64,000 nucleotides of DNA from Paenibacillus sp. PAMC 26794 (GCF_000316035.1 NZ_ANHX01000021.1:90906-154905), one strand, 5' to 3'. Shown: positions 7,999 through 17,907, counted from the stretch's first letter. Notes: generated by a model not told the origin, from the sequence alone. Numbers and translations are program-made.

Positions 7999-10548
7999 CT
8001 ACATGTCCAGTAACTTCAGTTGTCCCTTTACTCCATAACCTTCGTGTATAATTTCCTCTTCTTTAATAAGAAAAGGCTTGTTCATTCCCCATTGAATTGG
8101 ACCATATACCGGGTCTGTTAGAGTGAGAGTTAAAGCTTGATTATCGAATTGCGGGCTTGCAGAACGAACTTGGTTAATAAAAGCGTCAAATGAACCGAAT
8201 TGCTGTTCGCTTCCTGCTCTTATAATCCAGGCGTTACGCAAGCCATGGGAAATAAGCTCACGTTCTCTTGTCACCCCGCTGCTCTCCATACTCGTCCCGT
8301 TGGCCGCATATATAGCTGCATAACCCTTATCCAAACGGGCAAAGTGCCAGTTCTCATGCCTTACCCATTCCGTGAAGGAGTGAGTAGGAAAATAAGCATG
8401 TGTCCAGTCCGAGTTGTGATCCGCAGGAATATCAAACATCATCAAAGCGATCCCCTCATGCTGAACAACATCGGGCAATATCCCATTCCCAGCCCAGAAG
8501 CAAGGTCGACCATCTCCATGCTTGTATATTTCTGCCGGATGATTCACCCAGATCTGTGCCTCAGGTGACAGAGATAAATGCTGAACATGCTCCTGATAAC
8601 CTGGCTTGCGTGGACGGAAGCGAATGATTGAGGATAAGGAGTATTCCTTGGTCCGACAATGATAGAGCTTGGCGTAACCTCCCTTGCCCTGCTGATTGGC
8701 GAACACCAACTGCTGATTGTCCCCGAGCAAGAGATGCTCCTGATATGCTGCTGGAGGACTGTAATCCGATAAACTCAAGGCAACATTGCTTATTGAATAA
8801 TTGTTTACATTGCCAACGCCATAAGCGATCCAGCACATTGAAGTTGTTCCCGCTGCATAACTGCCCAGCAATTCCTTCTCATAACTGCGCCCGAACGTTG
8901 TAGACAAGACTCCTTGATGCATCTGAACGGTAATATAATAGAATAACAGGTCCATTGCCTTTTTGGCTTGCTGTCTGAGCTGTTCATTATGGGCAAATTC
9001 ATAGATATGCAATAGCCCAACCGCATCAATCGGAATGTATGCACTTGAATTCCATTCTGCCAATCCTTCATCCAAAAAGCGCTCAAACCATAATGCAAGC
9101 CTCTGCTCTGCTTTTTGACGATGTACTTCACCGGATTCACCACTGTTGCTGAACGTTTCATCTCCAAACAGCTGTCCGGCTAACAGTTCATTGGTATGGA
9201 ACAACAAGGCATGGTTCTCACTGAAGAACCACATCACATCATCGCCAGGTTCATCAATCCAATATCGATAGCCCAGAATGCTTGCTTTTACCCGATCCCA
9301 GAACAATTCACTGAACAGATCGCTATTTCGCTCATCTCTCCAAAGACGGAACAGTCCCACCAGATAGAAGTCACTGCAATCCTTCCGTTGCTCGATCCCT
9401 TCCACACCATCAAGCAAAATGTTCTCCGCTTCTTGCTGATTACCTCCTGTTTTGAGCATGGCAATGGCCTTATGAATATTGGGACTGCCCTTCTCGGCAA
9501 TGCATCGCAGAGCCAGGGATTTGCGGGCTTCAATATCCGCAGCTTGCTGAGCTGCCTCATCATAGCTGGTATCATAGGATTGGCAGCCAAACTTCTTGGT
9601 TAGTACAACATTTGAAACTGAAATAGCCAGCGTGAAGTATACGTAATGATGACCGAGTTGATTCGTATGTGCCAGGACCAGGTCCGTTTCCTTTTCGGCG
9701 ATGTGTATCGTCTTATTTTCGGTACCGTCAAAAAAATTGCCATACTGAATATCAACCACTCTAACGATGTCCGGTAAGGGAAGCGGCAACTTGAGCTTAA
9801 TCTGCTCACCTCTGAAGAGATCCGAAGGAAAATAAGCCTGTTCGAGGGCTTCCTCTGCGGATTTTACAGACTCCGCCAAATGAGGAGCAATAGGCAGGGA
9901 AATCACCAATTCCTCGTCTCCCAGATATTCCACCGCAAAAGCATACATCGTATCCCGCTCAGCCAGATCCTCCCAGCAGGCATAGATCTCATTGATTCCA
10001 GCTACAAGTTCAGCTTTAATAACGATTTCCTGCTCCTTGTTACGCATGAGTGGCGCAAAATCCGTTACCATTTCCCCATTCACCCACAACGTCAGACTGC
10101 CATAGGTCTTAATCCGCAAAGAGGCGGTATGAGCAGTCTGAGAAATGAGTCTTGTCGCCGCGTAACTGCGCAGATGTGTCGGTACAAACCAAAATCCTGA
10201 TTGCTCCACCCGTGGATTATTCCAAGGAGAATACAGTGCCCAAGGCATTCCGTTCTCTTCTCCAACGAAGTCGTCTCCCGGGCTAGGAAACTCGCTCCAT
10301 TGATCAAAAAATCGGTTCACAGGCTGCATTCTCCTATGTTCTACAAATTCCTTTCTGCATGGATTCTCATGAATGGCAAATCCATCGATAAGCCAATCAT
10401 TAATATCTCCTTCCATCGTTGTTGGAACAAAGGCAACAGGCTTCGTATATATGCCGCTGATCATCCAATGATTAATGACCTGATTGTGACCTAATTTCAT
10501 AGGTTTATAATTCAAGGTATCCATCCCACTCCAGGTGGTATCTGACAT
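7999..10548 (-). CDS. Large conserved protein of unknown family in the uronide operon
   Basis: I do not recognise the family of this 849-aa protein. It has no signal peptide or membrane segment, so it should be cytoplasmic. Residues about 80-230 look like a beta-sandwich carrying SLTLWVNGEMVTDF, as in the ancillary domains of some glycosidases. The central part (about 350-610) is helix-rich with many Trp and aromatic residues (WFFSENHALLFHTNELLAG), like an (alpha/alpha) toroid seen in lyases and GH105/GH88 relatives. The C-terminal 200 residues are again strand-rich. It lies 5 bp from the permease gene and ahead of GH105. A role in breaking down the imported oligosaccharide is an inference from context. 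Confidence 0.6.
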   Translation of the reverse strand: MSDTTWSGMDTLNYKPMKLGHNQVINHWMISGIYTKPVAFVPTTMEGDINDWLIDGFAIHENPCRKEFVEHRRMQPVNRFFDQWSEFPSPGDDFVGEENGMPWALYSPWNNPRVEQSGFWFVPTHLRSYAATRLISQTAHTASLRIKTYGSLTLWVNGEMVTDFAPLMRNKEQEIVIKAELVAGINEIYACWEDLAERDTMYAFAVEYLGDEELVISLPIAPHLAESVKSAEEALEQAYFPSDLFRGEQIKLKLPLPLPDIVRVVDIQYGNFFDGTENKTIHIAEKETDLVLAHTNQLGHHYVYFTLAISVSNVVLTKKFGCQSYDTSYDEAAQQAADIEARKSLALRCIAEKGSPNIHKAIAMLKTGGNQQEAENILLDGVEGIEQRKDCSDFYLVGLFRLWRDERNSDLFSELFWDRVKASILGYRYWIDEPGDDVMWFFSENHALLFHTNELLAGQLFGDETFSNSGESGEVHRQKAEQRLALWFERFLDEGLAEWNSSAYIPIDAVGLLHIYEFAHNEQLRQQAKKAMDLLFYYITVQMHQGVLSTTFGRSYEKELLGSYAAGTTSMCWIAYGVGNVNNYSISNVALSLSDYSPPAAYQEHLLLGDNQQLVFANQQGKGGYAKLYHCRTKEYSLSSIIRFRPRKPGYQEHVQHLSLSPEAQIWVNHPAEIYKHGDGRPCFWAGNGILPDVVQHEGIALMMFDIPADHNSDWTHAYFPTHSFTEWVRHENWHFARLDKGYAAIYAANGTSMESSGVTRERELISHGLRNAWIIRAGSEQQFGSFDAFINQVRSASPQFDNQALTLTLTDPVYGPIQWGMNKPFLIKEEEIIHEGYGVKGQLKLLDM

Positions 10549-10553
10549 TCAAC

Positions 10554-11381
10554 TCATCCTTTCATTCCTGAAGTAATCATACCGCTGACAAAATACCGCT
10601 GGAAAACCATAAAAACAATGAGTACCGGAAGCATCGTGATGACGGACATCGCAAGCAAACTTCCCCAATCCACGTTGTATTCACCAATAAAATTAGAGAG
10701 CGCAAGCTGGATGGTATATTTCGATGGATCACTAATCGCAATTAACGGCCATACAAAATCATCCCATCTCCACATGAAGGAGAAGATTGCGAGCACCGCA
10801 AGAATTGGCTTCGCTATCGGAAGAATAATGCTCCAATAAATTTTCCATTCGCCCGCTCCATCCATCCGGGCAGCTTCCAACAGCTCGTCCGGTACGGACA
10901 ACAAATACTGCCGCATAAGGAACACACCTGTTGGGGTTGCTGCTGGCGGGATAATAATCGCGAGCAGGCTATTATACAACCCCAGTGCACTCAGCACTTT
11001 GAATATAGGAATCATGATTACCTCAATCGGAATCATGAGTGTTGAGACAAAAGCAATTAATATGATCGCGCTTCCGCGGAAGCGATATTTCGCCAATGCA
11101 AAACCTGCCATGGAGTTAATCAATAACAGTAGCAGCGTTGAGCTTACAGTTACGATCGTACTATTCATAAAATACAAGCCAAAATCACCTTTACTGAATG
11201 CCTCCTTGAAATGCTCAAAGGTGATTGGCTGCGGCCATAACTTGGGAGGGAAGCTGTACAGATCGCTATTCGTTTTCAAAGCAGAAATCACGACCCACAG
11301 GACAGGCAGGAGCCACACCACTGCGGCAACACTTAACAGACTGTAGATGAAGATTTTGACCATAGGCTTCATGACCATCAC
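10554..11381 (-). CDS. CUT1 sugar ABC transporter permease (MalG/LplC type)
   Basis: This 275-aa integral membrane protein has about six helices and the EAA loop (ELLEAARMDGAGEWKIYWSIILPIAKP) that docks on the ATPase. It is the second permease of a carbohydrate uptake system; its start overlaps the stop of the first permease by 4 bp (ATGTGA type), so they are translationally coupled. As is usual for CUT1 systems in Bacillota, no ATPase gene is nearby; a shared MsmX-type ATPase elsewhere probably powers it. Confidence 0.93.
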   Translation of the reverse strand: MMVMKPMVKIFIYSLLSVAAVVWLLPVLWVVISALKTNSDLYSFPPKLWPQPITFEHFKEAFSKGDFGLYFMNSTIVTVSSTLLLLLINSMAGFALAKYRFRGSAIILIAFVSTLMIPIEVIMIPIFKVLSALGLYNSLLAIIIPPAATPTGVFLMRQYLLSVPDELLEAARMDGAGEWKIYWSIILPIAKPILAVLAIFSFMWRWDDFVWPLIAISDPSKYTIQLALSNFIGEYNVDWGSLLAMSVITMLPVLIVFMVFQRYFVSGMITSGMKG

Positions 11382-12283
11382 ATAGCCCCTCCTTTCGATA
11401 GACGGAATTGCAGAGCCGAGAATCCACCAATAAGGATAAACAGTATCACCGACATGGCACTGGCCAGGCCAAGCTCCTGTCTGTTAAAGCCAATCTCATA
11501 AATATATTGAACAATATAGGTGGTATCTTTGCCCGGTCCACCACCTGTAAGCGCAAACATAAGTGGGAATGCTTTGAACGCATCAATCAGAGTAAGCATA
11601 ACAACAAGCAAGCTTGTGGGCTTCAACAACGGGAGCGTAATATATCGAAACACCTTTATTCCCGTTGCCCCGTCCAAGCGGGCAGCCTCATAATAATCCG
11701 TAGGTATAGCCTGCAAACCCGCGATAAAAATGACCATGAAAAAGCCTGCACGTGACCATACCGTCGCGATGATTACAGCCGTATTTGCCCAAAAGGAAGA
11801 AGTTAAAAAACCAACAGGTTCCACACCAACCACGGTTAACAGATGATTCAAAATGCCAAATGAATCTCCGAAAATCCACTTCCAGGTCAATCCTACGATA
11901 ATGTAAGAAATCATGGTCGGCCAGTAAAATACGGCCCTGAAGAACCCGCGCATTCTAATCTCGCGCGCAAGCAACAAAGCAATGCCTAACGCTGCTGCAT
12001 ATATTAGCGGGACAACAATCGCTGCATAAATCCCCGTTCGTCCGATGGTCGACCAAAATTCCCGATCCCCTATAATTTTAATATAATTATCCAGCCCGTT
12101 GAACTTCATTGGGTTCAATCCATCATAGACATGGAAGGAATAATAGAGGCCCAATAAAGAGGGAAATACGATAAAAGTTCCAAAGATCAGGAGGTTGGGT
12201 AGTATAAACAGATAAGGAGCAATAACGAGCTTCCTGTTCTGTTTTGCCAGCGTATTCCTGTTTAATCGTTGTCCTTCACTCAT
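11378..12283 (-). CDS. CUT1 sugar ABC transporter permease (MalF/LplB type)
   Basis: This 301-aa membrane protein shows about six transmembrane helices and the EAA motif DYYEAARLDGATGIKVFRYI. It pairs with the permease immediately downstream and with the binding lipoprotein upstream. Its basic N-terminus (NRNTLAKQNRKLVIAPYLFILPN) is typical of the family. The substrate is not readable from the sequence; GH105 in the same operon suggests unsaturated uronide oligosaccharides. Confidence 0.93.
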   Translation of the reverse strand: MSEGQRLNRNTLAKQNRKLVIAPYLFILPNLLIFGTFIVFPSLLGLYYSFHVYDGLNPMKFNGLDNYIKIIGDREFWSTIGRTGIYAAIVVPLIYAAALGIALLLAREIRMRGFFRAVFYWPTMISYIIVGLTWKWIFGDSFGILNHLLTVVGVEPVGFLTSSFWANTAVIIATVWSRAGFFMVIFIAGLQAIPTDYYEAARLDGATGIKVFRYITLPLLKPTSLLVVMLTLIDAFKAFPLMFALTGGGPGKDTTYIVQYIYEIGFNRQELGLASAMSVILFILIGGFSALQFRLSKGGAM

Positions 12284-12358
12284 CTGCTTGCCCCTTCCTT
12301 ATGCGTTATTCGAAAGGGAGGCTTCACAGGAATCGGTAAGCCCCCATATACGAATTAA

Positions 12359-12372
12359 CCAAAGCGCTTTAC
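12359..12372 (-). promoter_or_regulatory. cre-like palindrome between binding protein and permease genes
   Basis: GTAAAGCGCTTTGG on the minus strand contains the AAAGCGCTTT palindrome. It sits just after the binding-protein stop and could be an operator or only part of the spacer. No T tract follows it. Confidence 0.35.
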
Positions 12373-12374
12373 GT

Positions 12375-13646
12375 TTATTGACTGCCAATAGCCTCGTTAA
12401 TCAGTTTGGCTGTTCGATCCAATGCCTCCTGCGGAGTTGCCTTATCGGATAAAACCTCAACAATATTATTTTTCAGGTCCGTTGAAATTTTGGATATAAT
12501 GGTCTGTCTGGACCAGTCATTAGCTGCAAGAGGCGAACTGTTCTTCAGTTCATCCGCGAAAATTTCAAACATCTCCTTGCCGAATTCATAATTCAATACA
12601 GAGCTGTCCTTCCGTGGACTCATAAACAATGATTCTTGGTTATATTTTGAATTCACTTCTTTGGACGTTAAGTATTCAATAAATTCTGCCGCCTCCTGCT
12701 CATATCCGCTGCCTTTGAATGCCATCAGAAACTTCCCGCCTGGCACTGAAGAACGTTGTGTTCCTTTTGGCATATAAGTGACTCCCCATTCAAAATCGGT
12801 GATATCCTTGTAATTGCTGATCATCCAGTTGCCAGCCCAGTGGGTAGCCACCGTCCCGGAACGGAACAGGTTGTTCGGATTTTCCCCTCCGAGCCATACG
12901 GATTCGGGCATGATCCCTTCTTGATGAAGCTGCTTGAACTGCTCCATGCTACGGATTCCGGCTTCATTGTTAATCGCTGCCGCAGTGCCATCCTCCGTTA
13001 AGATGCTTCCGCCATTCTGATACAAAAGAGTGGACCATCTATGCGGTGTGACATCCCATACCATGCCATAACGTGCTCCGCCTTTGTCCATAACCTCTTT
13101 TAACGCAGCTGTGTATTCATCCCACGTCCATACCTGGTCAGGAGAGGTCGGTACTTTGACGCCCGCTTTATCAAATAAGGTTTTGTTATAAATAAGCCCA
13201 TTCGCTGTGACATCCATAGGCGCCGCTACCAACTTGTCATTAATAACATAATAAGGTTTAAGTGAGTCAATAAATTGATCCTTGAATTGATCCGCATTGC
13301 CCACGTAGGGTGTCAGATCCACCGCCTGATTAGCAAATGATCCGGTATCCGTGACCCGGCTCAGGGCAGGTGGCTTTCCACCGGATAACATCGTTTTTAA
13401 TTTGGTTTGGATATCCTTGAAGCCAACTTCAATCAGATTGATCTTAACCTTGGTATTCGTCTGCTCATAATCTTTGATGATTTCCTTGATGACTTCTCCT
13501 TCTTTTCCGTCAGAGAACCACAGGAAATCCAGAGTTGTTTGTTTTGGATTAGCATTGCTACCTGAATTTCCGCAAGCAGTCAGTACGATGAGTAACATGA
13601 CCATTACCATGCTAGTGATGAGCTTAAACGTTGTTCTTCTTGTCAT
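12375..13646 (-). CDS. Extracellular sugar-binding lipoprotein (family 1)
   Basis: The 423-aa product begins MTRRTTFK at 13646, seven bases after AAGGAG. Upstream in-frame codons overlap the AraC gene and are not used. A lipoprotein signal ends in LIVLTAC with Cys near residue 24. The mature part is a family 1 solute-binding protein with typical DLTPYV and PGGKFLMAF segments. It would capture oligosaccharides outside the membrane and deliver them to the two permeases encoded next. A 91-bp gap separates it from the permease, which often allows higher binding-protein expression. Confidence 0.92.
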   Translation of the reverse strand: MTRRTTFKLITSMVMVMLLIVLTACGNSGSNANPKQTTLDFLWFSDGKEGEVIKEIIKDYEQTNTKVKINLIEVGFKDIQTKLKTMLSGGKPPALSRVTDTGSFANQAVDLTPYVGNADQFKDQFIDSLKPYYVINDKLVAAPMDVTANGLIYNKTLFDKAGVKVPTSPDQVWTWDEYTAALKEVMDKGGARYGMVWDVTPHRWSTLLYQNGGSILTEDGTAAAINNEAGIRSMEQFKQLHQEGIMPESVWLGGENPNNLFRSGTVATHWAGNWMISNYKDITDFEWGVTYMPKGTQRSSVPGGKFLMAFKGSGYEQEAAEFIEYLTSKEVNSKYNQESLFMSPRKDSSVLNYEFGKEMFEIFADELKNSSPLAANDWSRQTIISKISTDLKNNIVEVLSDKATPQEALDRTAKLINEAIGSQ

Positions 13647-13668
13647 ATCAACATCTCCTTGGAAGGGT

Positions 13669-14550
13669 TTAATGAATTTTTGCTTCGTTAAGCAATTCAC
13701 TTTTACGGAATAACTGTGGCGATACACCCACATACTGTTTAAAGGCCCTGCTAAAATATACAGGTGTGTTAAAGCCTAGTGTCTCTGATATCGACAAAAT
13801 CGGTGCATCCGTAGACAGCAACAATTTTTTGGCCTCTGCAACCCTTTTCCGTATTACATAATTGCTTATGGTATATCCCGTCGTTTCTTTAAAAGAATGA
13901 CAAATGTAGTATTTATTCAAATGGAGTATTTTAGACAACTCATCCAAAGAAACATTCTCCGTGTAGTTCTGGTTTAAATAATGAAGAACCCGGCTTACGC
14001 TTGTTTGCTTTTGGGAAGAACATAAAATAGGATTGGCGGATTGCTCACTAGTCGTTTTTCGGTAAATCCGCAGTAGCAATTGGGTAAGACTTAATTTGAC
14101 CATTGTTTTGTACCCTGTATTTCCTGCACCCATCTCCTCCTTGATTCCCTTAAATATACCTGTGATATGCTCACGCTCCTCCGGAGGCCAATGCACCAAT
14201 AACCCATTGGGATGACGGAATATGGACATCAGATTCTCCAACTGACTGACAGCAAGCATGTCCAAAAGCAATAATTCCGTGAAATTGACGAAACTTCGCT
14301 TGTACACGATTTCTCTTGAAGGATTGATTCGGTGGGGCACACCGCCTCTGAATATAAACATATCTCCGGGCAGCGGCTTATATATTCGGTCACCGATTAA
14401 AAAGGTTGCATCTCCTTGAATAAAATAATGTATCTCATACCCATTATGCGTATGAACAGGCCATTCATCCTGAAAATTATCTGCTTCTGATCGCACATAA
14501 ACTTCATTTTCCTGCAGAGCAATATTCGTCGGGGTGTGTATGGTTAGCAT
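13669..14550 (-). CDS. AraC-family regulator of the uronide operon
   Basis: The 293-aa protein starts at 14550, ten bases after AAGGGAG. It has an N-terminal cupin (HNGYEIHYFIQGDATFLIGD) and a C-terminal AraC helix-turn-helix pair (VSLDELSKILHLNKYYICHSFKETTGYTI, LGFNTPVYFSRAFKQYVG). It is the first gene of the operon, 22 bp ahead of the binding-protein gene, and so probably regulates it according to the imported sugar. A cre-like site lies 58 nt upstream of its start. Confidence 0.92.
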   Translation of the reverse strand: MLTIHTPTNIALQENEVYVRSEADNFQDEWPVHTHNGYEIHYFIQGDATFLIGDRIYKPLPGDMFIFRGGVPHRINPSREIVYKRSFVNFTELLLLDMLAVSQLENLMSIFRHPNGLLVHWPPEEREHITGIFKGIKEEMGAGNTGYKTMVKLSLTQLLLRIYRKTTSEQSANPILCSSQKQTSVSRVLHYLNQNYTENVSLDELSKILHLNKYYICHSFKETTGYTISNYVIRKRVAEAKKLLLSTDAPILSISETLGFNTPVYFSRAFKQYVGVSPQLFRKSELLNEAKIH

Positions 14551-14607
14551 CAGTAAAGATCTCCCTTCCCAGAATATAAAAAGCAATATAGTTTAATAAT
14601 TTACAAT

Positions 14608-14622
14608 GATAGCGCTTTACAA
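14608..14622 (-). promoter_or_regulatory. cre-like operator upstream of the AraC/uronide operon
   Basis: TGTAAAGCGCTATCA on the minus strand fits the catabolite-responsive element core in 12 of 14 positions as I align it. Its place upstream of the first operon gene fits CcpA repression when better sugars are present. Confidence 0.5.
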
Positions 14623-14731
14623 TGAATTGTAACACAGTTATTTCGATCTAATCTGAACTATATTGCTGTATTGTTGATCACAATTGTTGAAAATGATTAG
14701 AAAGGAATTCATAAGGATTCGAAGATGGAAA

Positions 14732-14772
14732 CAAAAAAACCGCTGTCCAGCCCTTAGGCTATCACGCGGTCC
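14732..14772 (-). terminator. Terminator after the APH-like kinase gene
   Basis: The minus strand shows nested stems (ACCGC / GCGGT outside, AGCC / GGCT inside) followed by seven T residues, just past the stop at 14787. Confidence 0.85.
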
Positions 14773-14786
14773 ATTAGCATTACCTT

Positions 14787-15587
14787 TCAAACCCATTCAT
14801 CCCAATGGTTTTCAAGAAAAATGACTTCTTTCTCATAGTGGGCCAGATGACCCTCTTCGACCATCTTCATAAAAGCGACATCTCCATCAGCCGCACGATC
14901 AGTCAGTGTTTTACACATGAAACGGATACGGGATATGACACAATCCTTCAAATCTGCTGGAACACTCAGCCCGTACGTAGCCATGAATAAGGCAATCCGT
15001 TCTTTCCGAATAGTTCCGTGCGCCTGGCTGGCGTATGGCATTACACCCTTTCCGTCCATCTCTGGTGAGAAATCTGCGAGTGGAACGGATGTATACAAGA
15101 CATAGGCAATATCCCACATTCGCGGACCCGGACCCGCCATATCAAAATCAATAATGCCTTGAGGACGGCCATCCTTGTACACCACATTATACGGCGCAAA
15201 ATCGTTATGACATACAACTTCATCTTCAGTTATGCCTGGATATCTGTTCGTTGATACTGATGTTGTTGTAAATCCAACGGTCGCATCATGGTAACTTCTC
15301 AACAGTTTCGCGACTTCAATCAAAGATTCGTCTGACCACATATGCTCTTCTAGATCAGGGTAGTCATTGCCTGGAACGATGCCTTCGAGGTAAGAAAGTA
15401 TTTCTCGCCCCTGTTCATCTATTCCCAGAAATCGAGGGGCATGATCATAACCAACTTTTTCGAGATGTAAAAGCAGTTCAACCACATATGGATTTGGTTT
15501 CACATGCCGGCGAACCGTCTCACCTATTCTGACGACCTGATTCACATTACCTCCCGATAACACTTCCTCCTGTTGGGCCATTTTCAT
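14787..15587 (-). CDS. Aminoglycoside/choline kinase-like phosphotransferase (APH family)
   Basis: The 266-aa protein carries the APH catalytic loop CHNDFAPYNVV (Asp as base, Asn for metal) and the metal-binding IDFDMAGPGPRMWDIAYVLY. Family members phosphorylate aminoglycosides, macrolides, choline or sugars; the substrate cannot be told from the sequence. It starts at 15587 with a GGAGGG site and is followed by a strong terminator. The gene to its right (15599) encodes a small membrane protein 11 bp upstream, probably in the same transcript. Confidence 0.85.
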   Translation of the reverse strand: MKMAQQEEVLSGGNVNQVVRIGETVRRHVKPNPYVVELLLHLEKVGYDHAPRFLGIDEQGREILSYLEGIVPGNDYPDLEEHMWSDESLIEVAKLLRSYHDATVGFTTTSVSTNRYPGITEDEVVCHNDFAPYNVVYKDGRPQGIIDFDMAGPGPRMWDIAYVLYTSVPLADFSPEMDGKGVMPYASQAHGTIRKERIALFMATYGLSVPADLKDCVISRIRFMCKTLTDRAADGDVAFMKMVEEGHLAHYEKEVIFLENHWDEWV

Positions 15588-15598
15588 CCCTCCTCAAG

Positions 15599-15874
15599 CT
15601 AAACTTCCTTGCTATGCCCATGATTACGATTTTTCTTATAACTCCCCGGGAATCCCGCCACCAATAGTATAAATCCAACAAAGAACATGAAGTATACGAG
15701 TAAACCTGTTGGATGCTCGTTCATCTGAGCGAACTGGGGCACGTTAGTCCCTCCTGACGCGTATCCTGCTTCTACTATAGCGACAGAGACTCGTATTGAA
15801 ATTCTCTCCATTGTTGAAATAAACACACTGCCAAGCATGAGGACTACACCCAAAATCTTGTTAATATTATTCAT
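15599..15874 (-). CDS. Small membrane protein of unknown function
   Basis: This 91-aa protein has two hydrophobic segments (about residues 6-24 and 58-78, LLVYFMFFVGFILLVAGFPG) and a basic tail KKNRNHGHSK. It has a GGAGG ribosome site and probably shares a transcript with the kinase downstream. I do not recognise the family. Confidence 0.65.
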   Translation of the reverse strand: MNNINKILGVVLMLGSVFISTMERISIRVSVAIVEAGYASGGTNVPQFAQMNEHPTGLLVYFMFFVGFILLVAGFPGSYKKNRNHGHSKEV

Positions 15875-15976
15875 TTCATGCCTCCTTGATTAACCGTCCA
15901 CTTTTTATGAGGTTATCTACTTAATGTCTTTCGATTCTCTAGTCTAAATTCCTGCATGTTATATTCACGATATAAG

Positions 15977-16528
15977 TTACGTAGCTACCACTTGGTGCAG
16001 ATCCATACTATTTTCGAAAAAGGCTGACCGTTCAACATAATACAGATCATACATCTGTTCATTCATATTGATCCGTTGATATACATCTGGATACACATCA
16101 TTCGCTAATTTCACATAAGGCAGTTTTTGTACCGCTTTTCTGGATCTTATATTCTGCTTGCGTATCTTCATAAATACCGTTTCAATCCCATGTTCCAGAA
16201 ACAATTCAACAAAGAAGTCTGATTTGGCTCTTTGGCTATACCCATTTCCAAAAAACGGTGATCCAATCCATGTGGCTAAAAAACCGGTTTGATGCTCAAT
16301 ATGATATAGATCAATGGTTCCAATAGGCTGCCCTGTTTCATTCAAAATCGTTCGGGAAATCACCGTTTTTTGCTCTTCTTCGGCCATCAATTGTTTAGTG
16401 AGGAATAGATATTCTTCATACGATTGGCATTGATAACGAACGTAAGGAGAAACTGCGGGGTCCATCATTAAGCTGTACAGTGAAAGGCATTCCTGCAAAT
16501 CACGTTTTTTTAACATTCTGTCTACCAC
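15977..16528 (-). CDS. GNAT-family N-acetyltransferase
   Basis: This 183-aa protein has the RimJ/RimL-type layout, with TIDLYHIEHQTGFLATWIGSPFFGNGYSQRAK as the acetyl-CoA-binding strand and turn, then SRKAVQKLPYVK as the C-terminal helix and strand. Substrate unknown. It stands alone between the small membrane protein and GH5. Confidence 0.8.
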   Translation of the reverse strand: MVDRMLKKRDLQECLSLYSLMMDPAVSPYVRYQCQSYEEYLFLTKQLMAEEEQKTVISRTILNETGQPIGTIDLYHIEHQTGFLATWIGSPFFGNGYSQRAKSDFFVELFLEHGIETVFMKIRKQNIRSRKAVQKLPYVKLANDVYPDVYQRINMNEQMYDLYYVERSAFFENSMDLHQVVAT

Positions 16529-16654
16529 CTAGTCCTTTTAGTTCGCTATATCAAGCAAATTAAGTATATAAAAGCTATTGTGGGATTTAATGAATTCTGT
16601 ATGTGGCTTATGTAAAATGCATTGGTAAATGTTGTTCAACTTTATCTCGGGTAA

Positions 16655-16695
16655 CAAAAAAAACGGCATGTCCCTTTTGAAGGAACACACCGTTT
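16655..16695 (-). terminator. Terminator of the GH5 gene
   Basis: ACGGTGTGTTCCTT / AAGGGACATGCCGT with a 3-nt loop and one or two mismatches is followed by eight T residues on the minus strand, 25 nt past the stop. Confidence 0.92.
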
Positions 16696-16719
16696 GTACG
16701 GATACAGATAGACAGTAAA

Positions 16720-17907
16720 TTATTGCATACCTTGCATGATGGCATTAATGATATTTTGCTGAGTCACGGTATTGTTCGAACGGTTAAACAATGCGAATCC
16801 ATGTTGACCGTTATGCCCGTTATCCCAATAAACAGGAACCATTTTGTATTTTTTAGCTTTTGCGGTAACTGCTTTTGCGTATGCTGCACGATATACATTG
16901 TTGCTGGAATCGTAGGACGTTTTATCAATAGAACCGAACTCACCAATCACTACAGGATAGCCCTGAGTTACAAATTTGTCGTACATGGACTTGAACTGCG
17001 ATTCAAGATAATCCTCTTGTCCCCAAGTAGACTTCTTGGCAGGATTCGTAGAAGTTGCACCCCACTGTGTGATATTACCGTTTTCCTCACCTGCAAAATC
17101 CCACGGAGAGTAATAGTGTGCCGAGATCATGATTCTCTTCTGCGAACTAGGAATAGCTGAGGATCTGTAATTATCTGTCGGAAGAGCAAAGCCATAATTA
17201 CCAACAGTGTAGTCAATATTGGTATTCCAGCCTGGAATCAGCAACCATCTGGCATTGTTGTTACCTCCAGTCTGACGAACCGTATCCACGAAGATTTGGT
17301 TGTATGCGTTCAGATTGGCGTAATAGGCCGAGTTTGGATTGCCATAGTTACCATCGAATACTTCGTTCATGGATTCGAAAATAAGACGGTCATTGTAGTT
17401 GCTAAACTTAGTGGCAATTTGCTGCCACACTTTCTTATATTTTTCCTTAATGGCAGTCTGATTTCCACCATTCACGAGCAGCCATCCACCCTGTACGGAA
17501 TTATACCCATCACCATGAATATTGATGATCACATACAGACCTTCATTGTACGCATAATCCACGACTTGCTGAATTCGATTCAGCCATGCCGCATTGATTG
17601 TATAATTGGGAGCGCTTCCAATGTTGCTCAAATAGGAAACGGGAATACGAATGGATTTGAAGCCTGCCGCTTTTACCTTTTTGATTAACTCTGGAGTTAC
17701 CGTAGGATTGCCCCAAGCTGTCTCATTCGGTGTACCGTTCACCGCTGCTTCCAGCTGATTGCCGAGATTCCATCCTGCACCCATCTCAGACACTATTTGC
17801 GAAGCGTCCGCTGCTGATGCTTTAGCGCTCCATCCCGTAAAGGCTACCGCAGCCACTAATACCAGTGCCAAGCTGCTGATGCCAAATTTCTTCCATTTTT
17901 TGAACAT
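16720..17907 (-). CDS. Secreted GH5 endoglucanase (cellulase)
   Basis: The 395-aa product begins MFKKWKK at 17907, seven bases after GGAGG; longer in-frame starts lack a ribosome site. A Sec signal peptide ends near AKASAAD. The GH5 catalytic domain fills the rest: IPVSYL, the acid/base motif LIFESMNEVF, HYYSPWDF and the nucleophile motif VVIGEFGS. It would cut internal beta-1,4-glucan bonds outside the cell. Unlike many Paenibacillus cellulases it has no binding module. It is a single-gene unit with its own terminator. Confidence 0.95.
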   Translation of the reverse strand: MFKKWKKFGISSLALVLVAAVAFTGWSAKASAADASQIVSEMGAGWNLGNQLEAAVNGTPNETAWGNPTVTPELIKKVKAAGFKSIRIPVSYLSNIGSAPNYTINAAWLNRIQQVVDYAYNEGLYVIINIHGDGYNSVQGGWLLVNGGNQTAIKEKYKKVWQQIATKFSNYNDRLIFESMNEVFDGNYGNPNSAYYANLNAYNQIFVDTVRQTGGNNNARWLLIPGWNTNIDYTVGNYGFALPTDNYRSSAIPSSQKRIMISAHYYSPWDFAGEENGNITQWGATSTNPAKKSTWGQEDYLESQFKSMYDKFVTQGYPVVIGEFGSIDKTSYDSSNNVYRAAYAKAVTAKAKKYKMVPVYWDNGHNGQHGFALFNRSNNTVTQQNIINAIMQGMQ

